Shown here piece by piece: positions 1-6,430 of a stretch of DNA of 13,489 bases. This DNA is from Bacteroidales bacterium. Its GTDB lineage: Bacteria > Bacteroidota > Bacteroidia > Bacteroidales > VadinHA17. Position numbers and translations under genes: made by a program. Position 1 is the stretch's first letter. Each line of letters begins with the position of its first letter. The notes under the pieces are model-generated. The model saw only the letters and a program-made list of their open reading frames with translations, made no database searches and was not told the origin of the DNA. The DNA is taken from NCBI GenBank assembly GCA_030692905.1, contig JAUYBT010000041.1, forward strand, positions 1-13,489. Direction: 5' to 3'.

Positions 1-100
1 GGGTGTATTCCAATTCGAACTTCAATCTCATTATTAAAATTTATCTTTATACTTTACTATTTCTGCAATATAGAAAAAATATTGAAACTAAAAAACCTTA

Positions 101-131
101 TTGTTAATTTGTAACAAACTGATTACATTTG
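101..131 (+). promoter_or_regulatory. Bacteroidetes-type promoter of the tRNA-Met gene
   Basis: TTG at 101-103, a 20-nt spacer, then TACATTTG at 124-131, a full match to the Bacteroidetes -7 box TAnnTTTG with the expected spacing from a -33 TTG. Transcription would start near 138, leaving a leader of about 30 nt before the tRNA at 169. Bases 1-100 are AT-rich and show no gene. Confidence 0.7.
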
Positions 132-168
132 CACCCGCAAAAGGCATAGTAATAATAAAATATTTATT

Positions 169-242
169 GGCGAGATAGCTCAGTTGGTTAGAGCGCATGA
201 TTCATAATCATGAGGTCCGGGGATCATTCCCCCGTCTCGCTA
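169..242 (+). tRNA. tRNA-Met (anticodon CAT), elongator type
   Basis: A complete cloverleaf can be drawn. Acceptor GGCGAGA (169-175) pairs with TCTCGCT (235-241), with a G1-U72 wobble and discriminator A242. The D-arm has GCTC/GAGC with a GG-containing loop. The anticodon stem CATGA/TCATG (196-200, 208-212) encloses TTCATAA, with anticodon CAT at 203-205. T-stem is CGGGG/CCCCG (218-222, 230-234). CCA is not encoded; the genome reads CAG after A242. The paired position 1 and the stem sequence argue against initiator tRNA. A tRNA-Ile2(CAT), modified to lysidine, cannot be fully excluded, but the arms look more like elongator Met. The T-loop reads ATCATTC, with A at position 54 and T at 58, a swap of the usual T54-A58 pair. 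Own promoter upstream and terminator directly downstream suggest a monocistronic gene. Confidence 0.93.
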
Positions 243-245
243 CAG

Positions 246-275
246 AAAAGCCTGGCACAAAGTGCCGGCTTTTTT
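246..275 (+). terminator. Rho-independent terminator of the tRNA gene
   Basis: AAAAGCC (246-252) and GGCAC (254-258) pair with GTGCC (262-266) and GGCTTTT (267-273) around an AAA loop, with T253 as a single bulge, followed by more T. The strong stem and T-run start only 3 nt after the tRNA. The stretch 276-379 beyond it shows no gene or clear signal. Confidence 0.85.
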
Positions 276-379
276 ATTTCTGTACCTACCGGGTTTGGAC
301 AGGAGACATAAATTAACCACTTGATCCCTTTACTTAAGATTAAAAGTATGTGAAGTGTTGATCATTAAAATATAATAAT

Positions 380-407
380 AAAAAAACCCGGATATTACTT
401 TCCGGGT
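380..407 (-). terminator. Terminator of the minus-strand cluster
   Basis: ACCCGGA (386-392) and TCCGGGT (401-407) form a perfect 7-bp stem with an 8-nt loop. On the minus strand it is followed by a run of T (plus-strand A run, 380-386). It lies 24 nt after the stop codon of the DUF4382 lipoprotein gene and closes the cluster that begins near 4593. Confidence 0.85.
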
Positions 408-430
408 CAATTAACTGATTACTATACAGA

Positions 431-1246
431 TTATTTCTTTGTAAGAGTAAAGTTCTGGATCGTTCTGTTCCCCTCAATCACTTTGATTCCTGTATAAGCA
501 ACTGTATCAAAGTTCTCTTTAGTAGCAAAGATTGAATATGTTCCGGCAGGTACGCCGATAAAGGCATAGTTTCCTGATATATCTGTAAAAGCAGTTGACA
601 TAATTGTATCCTGTTTAACCCATATTTTTGCATCGGCAATCTTAACTTCAGAGGTATCTGTTACCACCCCTTCAATCCTGCCTGCTGTCGAGTTGTTGGT
701 TGCTCTGATAACTGGTTTGAAAATAAATCCGTTAACTCCGGCAGAGTGTGCTAAGTTGCCCCTCATTACAAATGATCTGGACAAATCAAAGTCTAACAGC
801 AATTCAGAAGTCAAACCACCTTCAATATTTAATGATGGACTTATGAATATTTTAATACCGGTTTGTTTCCCGCTTGGTACTTTTACATTATAAGGAACCG
901 GTTGATCTTTAATTTTAAGACTTGCCTGGTCTACATAAAGTCGAATAAGGTCATATTTTCCCAGAGGAATTTCCATGTTTAATAATTCTTCAGTAACTCC
1001 ATTTCTAAGTTTCAGAATGTCAAGAGTTACCGGATTTTCTGAGAGTAAAATAAAGGCATCGCTCTCATTTTCTCCTGCTTTCCTGATTTCAATTTTCGTA
1101 ATAGTAACCGTAGCGGATTCAACATAGCTTATGTTGAATGGATCATCAGTGATTTTTACTACCAGTTTCCCGGAACTGTCACTTGTCTTGGTGCAGGCAG
1201 ACATAATAATTGCTGCTGCAAAAATTGTGAATAATAACTTTTTCAT
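431..1246 (-). CDS. DUF4382 lipoprotein with C-terminal carboxypeptidase regulatory-like domain
   Basis: The 271-residue product has a short signal peptide with lipobox MSAC (Cys18), so it is predicted to be a lipid-anchored envelope protein. Residues about 26-185 resemble DUF4382: an early KLVVKITDDP strand, repeated T-[IV]-T-K-I segments and long amphipathic beta-strands. Residues about 190-271 form a carboxypeptidase regulatory-like beta-sandwich, with GRIEGVVTD at the start, a TDISGNYAF turn and the VPAGTYSIFATKENF stretch. Such domains are found in surface and adhesin-like proteins, but no enzymatic motif is visible and the substrate or partner is unknown. The gene is 63 nt downstream of the sensor kinase and ends at a clear terminator. 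It may be cotranscribed with the two-component genes or have its own promoter (candidate box 1283-1290). The start fits the signal peptide; no strong Shine-Dalgarno sequence is present. Confidence 0.85.
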   Translation of the reverse strand: MKKLLFTIFAAAIIMSACTKTSDSSGKLVVKITDDPFNISYVESATVTITKIEIRKAGENESDAFILLSENPVTLDILKLRNGVTEELLNMEIPLGKYDLIRLYVDQASLKIKDQPVPYNVKVPSGKQTGIKIFISPSLNIEGGLTSELLLDFDLSRSFVMRGNLAHSAGVNGFIFKPVIRATNNSTAGRIEGVVTDTSEVKIADAKIWVKQDTIMSTAFTDISGNYAFIGVPAGTYSIFATKENFDTVAYTGIKVIEGNRTIQNFTLTKK

Positions 1247-1282
1247 AAAATTCTATTTTAAATGGTCAAAATAATTTCTGTC

Positions 1283-1290
1283 CAAAAATA
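1283..1290 (-). promoter_or_regulatory. Possible -7 box for the DUF4382 gene
   Basis: On the minus strand this reads TATTTTTG, a full match to TAnnTTTG, about 36 nt upstream of the start codon at 1246. No convincing TTG or TTTG lies 19-21 nt further upstream; the closest is a TTC at about 23 nt. It may be an internal promoter or chance in AT-rich DNA. Confidence 0.35.
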
Positions 1291-1309
1291 GAATCCGAAC
1301 ATGAATATC

Positions 1310-2632
1310 TCATGAACTTTTAGGAAAACTAAAAGAAAAGCTGGTACCTTTTTGAATAATTGAGTTAACTGTTATATCAATTCCGTGAAAATCGGCAATT
1401 GATTTTGATATAGCCAGCCCTATTCCGGTACCATTACTGTTAGTACCCATCTTGTTTTTGAAGCGTGAGAAGAGTGTACTCATTTGATTTTCAGTTATTC
1501 CTTTTCCGGTATCTGTTATTGTCACAATAAAATAGTTTTCTCGACGAGAGCTTTTTACAAGAACCTCCCCACCGGATGGTGTGTTTTTAACAGCATTATT
1601 AATCACATTGTAAAACATTGAAAAGATCAGTGGTCTGTTGGCTTCTTTAAACTGAAAATCCTGTGAAATGTTTTCCTTCAAAAATATTCCGGCATCCTCA
1701 GCTATTGGATTAATCTCACTAATAATTTCAAGTAAAACCTCTTTCACCGAAAACGATTCTTCTCGTAAATATTGCCGGCTCTCTATACGGGCAATAAGCA
1801 ATAATGAATTTACCAGGCTCTGAAGGCGATGGAGTGTTTTTAGTGATTCTTCGATTTTAATTGAAATTTCCGGATCAATGTCCTTCCGGATGAGAAGATT
1901 TTCCAGCTTGCTTCTTATAACTGATACAGGAGTCAGCAGCTCATGGGAGATATTGACAGTTATTTCTTTCTCTTTCTGAAAAAGCTCATCTATATGCTCC
2001 ATCATGTTCCTGAGAGCACGATCGAGGTAATAGAAATCGGAAGTTGTTGTTCTTACAGGCGTTTTATCGAAGATAGATGGATTGGATATTCCCTTCAGCT
2101 TGTTTGTAATAATATCAAGTGGCCTCAACAACAGGCGGTTATATTGAAGGTCAGTCAGTAAAGTAATCAGAATTATAAAGACTAAGAATACCAGCATGAC
2201 TTTCCTGATGTTCTTTTCGGTATCAAGAATACTGGCGAGGCTTTTACCAACCTCAAGCAGGTACATATCCCCATCTACCTTAAAGGAGTAATTAAGAATA
2301 CGGTATGAAATCTCTTCACCTTCGATCAATCTTGGGGTAACTTCTATATAATTCACATCTTCTTCAAGATCAATTCTTTCCAGACTAATAAATTCCTCTT
2401 TAAGAATATTGTAACTTCCGAAGACATTTCCGGTATCAGAAGTCATAAAAGGTTCTATTCCAACTTTTGAAATGAGAGTAATAACCTGTTCCCTCTTTTG
2501 TATAAGGACATTATCTATCTGTATCAAGTTTATCCTTTCAATTAAATATGGCATGAATAAAATGAACAATGCAGTGAAAACCAGCTTTGACAACAGATTG
2601 AATAATGCGAGTTTTAATCTTAGTTTGATCAT
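1310..2632 (-). CDS. Two-component sensor histidine kinase
   Basis: A 440-residue membrane histidine kinase. Two membrane helices (about 11-34 and 144-161) flank an extracytoplasmic sensing region of about 110 residues that matches no family I recognise. A linker at 165-215 leads to HisKA, with phospho-acceptor His230 in SHELLTP, then an HATPase_c domain: N-box FYNVINNAVKNTP (340-352), G1 DTGKG (374-378), F-box around FSRF (388-391) and G2 GTGIGL (401-406). All residues needed for ATP binding and autophosphorylation are visible. The H-box has Leu where HELRTP usually has Arg. The gene starts 9 nt after the stop of the response regulator gene, so the two are almost certainly a cognate pair. 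The signal is unknown. Three exported proteins encoded in the same cluster are the obvious candidate partners or targets. Confidence 0.95.
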   Translation of the reverse strand: MIKLRLKLALFNLLSKLVFTALFILFMPYLIERINLIQIDNVLIQKREQVITLISKVGIEPFMTSDTGNVFGSYNILKEEFISLERIDLEEDVNYIEVTPRLIEGEEISYRILNYSFKVDGDMYLLEVGKSLASILDTEKNIRKVMLVFLVFIILITLLTDLQYNRLLLRPLDIITNKLKGISNPSIFDKTPVRTTTSDFYYLDRALRNMMEHIDELFQKEKEITVNISHELLTPVSVIRSKLENLLIRKDIDPEISIKIEESLKTLHRLQSLVNSLLLIARIESRQYLREESFSVKEVLLEIISEINPIAEDAGIFLKENISQDFQFKEANRPLIFSMFYNVINNAVKNTPSGGEVLVKSSRRENYFIVTITDTGKGITENQMSTLFSRFKNKMGTNSNGTGIGLAISKSIADFHGIDITVNSIIQKGTSFSFSFPKSS

Positions 2633-2641
2633 ATCAGTTAT

Positions 2642-3322
2642 TTATTGTTCCAGGCTTACCCTGTAACCTATGCCTCTGACAGTCTCCAGCCATGGAGTTG
2701 GAGAATGTTCATTCAATTTCTTCCTTACATTCTTAATATGAACGTCAATAAAATTGCTGTCGTACTGATCTTCGAGAATATTCCCCCAGATATGTTCATA
2801 GAGCTGGTTTCGTGTAAGTACTTTGTTCCTGTTCATAATGAGATACTGGAGCAGGTCATATTCTTTTCTGGTAATTATCACCTCTTTCCCTTTACAGGTA
2901 ATCTTCCTTGACTGTAATTCTATTATGAAATCACCGACTTTCATGTTCTGGTTTAAAATATTGAATTTTCTTCTTGCAACAGCATGGATGCGCGAAAAGA
3001 GTTCCATCAATGCAAATGGTTTGGCAAGATAGTCATCAGCTCCAAGATCCAATCCCTTTACTTTATCCTCCACAGCTCCACGGGCAGTGATAATAATAAA
3101 AGCAGCATTGCTACCCTGATTTCGTGCCTCAGTGATGAGATCCAGACCGTTATAATCGGGTAATCCAAGATCGAGCAGTACAAAATCGTAAAGGTTTATA
3201 GCGATTTTTTCAGAAGCCTCCAACCCTGTAAAGGCCAGTTCACATAGAAATCCTTCCGCCCTGAGAAAAGAGGCAATCTCATTTGCCAGGCTTCTTTCGT
3301 CTTCTACAATCAGAACATTCAT
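2642..3322 (-). CDS. OmpR/PhoB-family response regulator
   Basis: Start chosen at 3322, because the receiver domain begins directly with MNVLIVEDE; an upstream ATG at 3355 would add 11 residues and overlap the preceding gene by 23 nt. The resulting 226-residue protein has a receiver domain with acidic pocket E7/D8, phospho-acceptor Asp51 in LLDLGLPD, switch Thr79 and Lys101 in AKPF. A C-terminal winged-helix DNA-binding domain follows (about 125-226), recognisable by RKEYDLLQYLIMNRNKVLTR, DVHIKNVRKKL and the final VRGIGYR hairpin. It should bind DNA as a phosphorylation-driven dimer, typically at direct repeats. It lies 10 nt after the beta-barrel gene and 9 nt before the kinase gene. The repeated TTAACC elements at 4646-4810 are a possible autoregulatory target, which is inference only. 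Confidence 0.95.
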   Translation of the reverse strand: MNVLIVEDERSLANEIASFLRAEGFLCELAFTGLEASEKIAINLYDFVLLDLGLPDYNGLDLITEARNQGSNAAFIIITARGAVEDKVKGLDLGADDYLAKPFALMELFSRIHAVARRKFNILNQNMKVGDFIIELQSRKITCKGKEVIITRKEYDLLQYLIMNRNKVLTRNQLYEHIWGNILEDQYDSNFIDVHIKNVRKKLNEHSPTPWLETVRGIGYRVSLEQ

Positions 3323-3332
3323 CCGTGTCAGT

Positions 3333-4232
3333 CTAAAAGATTCTAAAATAAGCATTCAAAAAGAAAGAAAATCCTTTCGGTGCAGGGTAATCAGGATTTG
3401 TATGAGCCGGAAGAATATAACTTGCTTCAGCCTCGATGCTGAAGTTGCTGTAACTGAACGTAACCGGTAGCGAAAATTCGAAATCCATCAGTCCAAATTC
3501 AGAAGAGTAGGAATCGGTCGTGCTGTTAGGATTTTTTTTAAAGTGTCTGAAAGGGGGTGAAGCTCCAAACTTCGTAACACCGGTTATAGTTTCAATTTTG
3601 ACCAGTTCCCCAAACAGGATATCAATATTTGGATCAAAAGAGACCTGGGCTTTCCCATTAAAAAACTCCGGGGTTTCGAAATACCTTGAGTTTCTTACCT
3701 GAAGGTATCCCCGGCTATCCACTGAGATTAGCCTTCCAAATGACAATTTTGTGTAAATCAGTTTCCAGTCAAAACCAGCCGTAAAATTAATAAATGCGAA
3801 ATCACTGAAAAGTGTCTCCTGAAGAGACTCCGGAGTCTTGTACCCGGCAATATCTGCTGAAATATCAAACCATGAATTAAAAACATGGTTATAATTTAAG
3901 GAAAGACTGTAAAATGCCAAATAAGGATTTACTCCCTTGAGATGAGAAGCTGAGGCAGAGGTATAAAAACTGCCTTTGTAACCATATGTTAAAGCTGTTG
4001 AATAGAATGGTTGATCATGTGAGATTGTTGAACCGAGATAGATCATATTGCTACCAGAACCGACTCCTGCATATAATGAATGGATGGGTGATGGAGATTC
4101 AGCTTCAGTGTCATGGTCCTTACCAGCTTGAGACAATGTATCTGTCTGGCTAAAAACCCCAAAGGGCAATACCAGTATCAGTAATGCAAGCGTTAATATA
4201 CAAGTATATTTGTAGGAACAGTTCATCCTCAT
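3333..4232 (-). CDS. Secreted protein, probable outer-membrane beta-barrel, function unknown
   Basis: The 299-residue product begins with a signal peptide (hydrophobic core about 11-27, cleavage probably after FGVFS, leaving Gln29). A low-complexity acidic segment (about 29-48) follows. The remainder consists of alternating hydrophobic/polar strands rich in Tyr, Phe and Ser with Asn/Gly turns, ending in NAYFRIF with a C-terminal Phe, the usual sign of an outer-membrane beta-barrel. No catalytic motif or named family is recognised. It is sandwiched between the small basic secreted protein (10-nt gap) and the response regulator (10-nt gap), so it should be cotranscribed with the two-component system. 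It could be a porin-like channel, an envelope stress sensor component or a regulon output. A second possible start at codon 3 (MNCSY) makes little difference. Confidence 0.75.
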   Translation of the reverse strand: MRMNCSYKYTCILTLALLILVLPFGVFSQTDTLSQAGKDHDTEAESPSPIHSLYAGVGSGSNMIYLGSTISHDQPFYSTALTYGYKGSFYTSASASHLKGVNPYLAFYSLSLNYNHVFNSWFDISADIAGYKTPESLQETLFSDFAFINFTAGFDWKLIYTKLSFGRLISVDSRGYLQVRNSRYFETPEFFNGKAQVSFDPNIDILFGELVKIETITGVTKFGASPPFRHFKKNPNSTTDSYSSEFGLMDFEFSLPVTFSYSNFSIEAEASYILPAHTNPDYPAPKGFSFFLNAYFRIF

Positions 4233-4242
4233 TAATACCGAT

Positions 4243-4593
4243 TTATCTTCGCCCGGGTCTTACTGCACCTGCTGGTTTCCCCACTCCCTTTGGGATACGC
4301 GATCCTGTTGGTCTCACGATGTCAGGTGGCCGTGCACCTCTTGCCTTACTCATATCCGGTCGTGCTGCCTTTACCTGTTTTATTGATTGGGATCCGGTGT
4401 TAAAATCACTTTTTCCTGTCTGCCTGTTTTTAATTTCTTTTGCATCCTGCTCTATTGCATTACCGGTAGATTCAGTCTTTTTAACCTTCACCCTTAGAGT
4501 ATCTTTCTGCAGAGATCTCACCTGAGCAAAACATATGTGATCTGCAAAAAGAAAAAGCACAATAACAAAAAATATTTTCCCTGATATTTTCAT
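4243..4593 (-). CDS. Small secreted basic protein, Arg/Pro/Gly-rich tail, function unknown
   Basis: A 116-residue protein with a clear signal peptide (hydrophobic 7-20, cleavage probably after Ala23 in CFA, giving N-terminal Gln24). The mature part is about 93 residues. Its first half is polar and charged. The last 43 residues (74-116) contain 12 Arg/Lys and only 2 Asp, with repeated RP, GxR and GKP units, and look intrinsically disordered. The protein has no mature Cys, no metal motif and no similarity I recognise. It is the first gene of the minus-strand cluster and ends 10 nt before the beta-barrel gene. Possible roles are binding lipopolysaccharide or peptidoglycan, an envelope ligand for the kinase, or a cationic effector. 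None can be chosen from sequence. Signal peptide and tight spacing support it being a real gene; an open frame on the other strand here (4184-4525) has no such support. Confidence 0.75.
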   Translation of the reverse strand: MKISGKIFFVIVLFLFADHICFAQVRSLQKDTLRVKVKKTESTGNAIEQDAKEIKNRQTGKSDFNTGSQSIKQVKAARPDMSKARGARPPDIVRPTGSRIPKGVGKPAGAVRPGRR

Positions 4594-4688
4594 GCTTTCG
4601 TTCTATATTTTATTCACAATAAGTCATTTATGATGGTAATAATTCATTAACCATTTAACCTGAACAAAAGATTTCCTCGGGTTAAAGA

Positions 4689-4696
4689 CAAAGTTA
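4689..4696 (-). promoter_or_regulatory. Candidate -7 box for the two-component cluster
   Basis: Reads TAACTTTG on the minus strand, a full match to TAnnTTTG, about 95 nt upstream of the start codon at 4593. I see no good TTG at the expected distance upstream, so the call is tentative. If it is used, the TTTAACC/GGTTAAA inverted repeat (4654-4686) would lie at or just after the transcription start. Confidence 0.4.
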
Positions 4697-4889
4697 GGGA
4701 ATTAATATGAAGAAAAGATGAATTCATAATTTCTTGTGATTCAAAGAAACTAACCCTTGGACTCAATGAACTTACCGCCGGCTCTTCTCTTTAAGAAAAA
4801 AGAGGGTTAATTATTCTGATTATTAAATATTTAACAGAATATGACTTTCCGGTGTTAAGCAACCTTCAGGGATTCGTTACTGACAATTC

Positions 4890-4920
4890 TTGTCCATTTA
4901 ATTCTGATAGGCTAACTTTA
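4890..4920 (+). promoter_or_regulatory. Candidate promoter for the ABM/ADH/Mut7-C operon
   Basis: TTG at 4890-4892, a 20-nt spacer and TAACTTTA at 4913-4920, one mismatch from the Bacteroidetes -7 box. A start near 4927 would give a leader of about 10 nt before the ATG at 4938, which is short but possible. Confidence 0.5.
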
Positions 4921-4937
4921 CTAAAAATATTTGAACC

Positions 4938-5246
4938 ATGATTGTAACCTGTGTATATGTCCATGTAAACCGCGATGCGGTTAAAAGCTTTATAGCTGCG
5001 ACAGTTGAAAATCACCATGAATCTGTAAAAGAACATGGTAATCTACGTTTTGACTTGATTGAGCAGGTTGAAGACCCCTGTCGGTTTATGATTTATGAAG
5101 CTTATGAATCTGAAGAGGCTGCAGCTAATCATAAAACAACCACGCATTATCTGAAATGGCGCGATACAGTAAAAGATTACATGGTTGAACAAAGACATGG
5201 CGTAAAATACAACATCATCGAACCAAATGACAGAACAAAATGGTAA
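4938..5246 (+). CDS. ABM-domain protein, LsrG-like
   Basis: A 102-residue single-domain protein of the antibiotic biosynthesis monooxygenase (ABM) dimeric ferredoxin-like fold. Family signatures are the N-terminal strand IVTCVYVHV, NHHESVKEHGNLRFD (25-39), MIYEAY (51-56) and HKTTTHY (65-71). These closely match the pattern I recall for E. coli LsrG, which isomerises phosphorylated autoinducer-2 (P-HPD). Related ABM proteins act on quinols or heme, so the substrate here is uncertain. No lsr transporter, LsrK or LsrR is encoded nearby, which argues against a complete AI-2 pathway. The stop codon overlaps the start of the dehydrogenase gene (ATGGTAA, 5240-5246), implying translational coupling. 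A shared role is likely, for example processing a dicarbonyl or hydroxyketone; this is inference. The protein is cytoplasmic, with no signal peptide. Confidence 0.85.
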   Translation: MIVTCVYVHVNRDAVKSFIAATVENHHESVKEHGNLRFDLIEQVEDPCRFMIYEAYESEEAAANHKTTTHYLKWRDTVKDYMVEQRHGVKYNIIEPNDRTKW

Positions 5247-6415
5247 AGCCTTTTCAATTCGCCAGGGTACCAAAGATCTGCTTCAAAAACGGAATTATTG
5301 CTGAACTGCCCGGTATTGCAAGATTATATGGCAACAAAATAATCCTGGTTATTGGCAAAAACTCTTTTGTCCAATCGCGGCATGCTGAGAAACTTTTTCA
5401 TGATTTTGAAAAGGCAGGTGTTGGATATCGTGTTATATCTATTCCCGGAGAACCATCACCTGATATAATCGATGCGACAGTGAAGAGATTTAATAATGAG
5501 GAGATTAACCTGGTTGTGGGGATAGGCGGCGGAAGCGTTCTTGATGCCGGAAAGGCTATTTCGGCTATGATACATAAATCTGAATCCGTGATAGAATTCC
5601 TTGAGGGAATCGGGAAAAAGGACCATCCGGGAACCAGGCTTCCTTATATTGCAGTTCCAACTACCTCAGGTACCGGAAGCGAAGCAACAAAAAATGCAGT
5701 GATCTCACAAATCGGTGAAAATGGATTTAAACGATCATTAAGGCATGATAATCTGGTACCTGATATTGCTCTTGTTGACCCTGAACTGACTTTGAATTGC
5801 CCTCCGGATATAACTGCAGCAAGCGGAATGGACTGTTTTACTCAGCTTATTGAGGCTTATCTCTCCGATAAATCGAATCAATATACTGATGCTCTTGCTA
5901 TCGAAGGGTTTAAATCTATAAAGTCCTCATTAAAAAGAAGTTATACTAACGGTGACGATATTGAAGCAAGGGAAGGGATGTCATTTGCAGCACTTACTTC
6001 AGGAATCTGCCTCGCAAATGCAGGTCTTGGTGTAGTACATGGTTTTGCATCCTCAATAGGAGGGATGTATAATATTCCTCATGGTCTGGTCTGCGGGACA
6101 CTTATGGCATCATCCAATGAGATTAATGTAAGGGAATTGAGAAAAAAATCCTCTAATCCTGCTGCATTAAAAAAGTATTCGGTTCTTGGCGAATTGTTTC
6201 TTGATGAAAAGGGTAAAACAGACGATTATTATATTGATGGTTTTATAGGATACCTTCATAAACTGACACATAAATTTCAATTACCAGGCTTAAAAAAATA
6301 TGGGATTGAAGAAAAGGATATCGAACTGATTTGCGCAATAACTGAGGTTAAAAACAATCCGGTAAAACTTGCATTGGAAGATTTGACAGAGATTGTCATC
6401 TCCCGGCTTTTATAA
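5240..6415 (+). CDS. Iron-containing alcohol dehydrogenase family protein
   Basis: A 391-residue group III (Fe-ADH) dehydrogenase, standard length. Its Rossmann-like N-terminal domain has GIGGGS (94-99) for NAD(P) binding and PTTSGTGSE (140-148). In the helical C-terminal domain the expected metal ligands Asp198, His267 and His281 are present (GMD, VVHG, IPHG). The ligand that in FucO-type enzymes is His200 is here Gln202 (sequence DCFTQ), and the FucO catalytic His267 position is Ser271. A Gln at the second ligand position probably marks a subfamily rather than a broken gene, since the rest is intact. Metal identity and substrate cannot be assigned. It overlaps the upstream ABM gene by 7 nt and is followed 15 nt later by the Mut7-C gene, so the three form one operon. 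It probably reduces or oxidises a small carbonyl or alcohol connected to the ABM reaction. Confidence 0.92.
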   Translation: MVKPFQFARVPKICFKNGIIAELPGIARLYGNKIILVIGKNSFVQSRHAEKLFHDFEKAGVGYRVISIPGEPSPDIIDATVKRFNNEEINLVVGIGGGSVLDAGKAISAMIHKSESVIEFLEGIGKKDHPGTRLPYIAVPTTSGTGSEATKNAVISQIGENGFKRSLRHDNLVPDIALVDPELTLNCPPDITAASGMDCFTQLIEAYLSDKSNQYTDALAIEGFKSIKSSLKRSYTNGDDIEAREGMSFAALTSGICLANAGLGVVHGFASSIGGMYNIPHGLVCGTLMASSNEINVRELRKKSSNPAALKKYSVLGELFLDEKGKTDDYYIDGFIGYLHKLTHKFQLPGLKKYGIEEKDIELICAITEVKNNPVKLALEDLTEIVISRLL

Positions 6416-6430
6416 CTTTTTAAAACAGAT

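Larger units (their letters stand above)
4594..4937. promoter_or_regulatory. Divergent regulatory region between the two-component cluster and the ABM/ADH operon
   Basis: This 344-nt non-coding stretch separates divergently transcribed operons. It contains TTAACC at 4647-4652 and again at 4655-4660, GGTTAA at 4680-4685 and 4805-4810, and TAACCC at 4751-4756. TTTAACC (4654-4660) and GGTTAAA (4680-4686) form a perfect 7-bp inverted repeat with a 19-nt spacer. A CTCTTT/AAAGAG dyad lies at 4787-4804. A minus-strand -7 candidate is at 4689-4696 and a plus-strand promoter candidate at 4890-4920. No RNA gene or coding frame is convincing here. Confidence 0.6.

Noticed and set aside
253..266. Sigma-54-like TGGCAC promoter element
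   Set aside because: TGGCAC here is one arm of the tRNA terminator stem and lacks a TTGCA element at the required spacing.
3320..3355. Longer response regulator start at 3355
   Set aside because: It adds MLILESFRLTR before the canonical receiver start MNVLIVEDE and overlaps the upstream gene by 23 nt; 3322 leaves a 10-nt gap like the other gene gaps.
4184..4525. Plus-strand 113-codon open frame
   Set aside because: It is antisense to the 116-residue secreted protein gene, which has a real signal peptide and operon-like spacing; the plus-strand frame has no recognisable domain or start signal.
4938..5246. Complete Lsr autoinducer-2 uptake system
   Set aside because: Only an LsrG-like protein is present; no LsrABCD transporter, LsrK, LsrR or LsrF is encoded around it.
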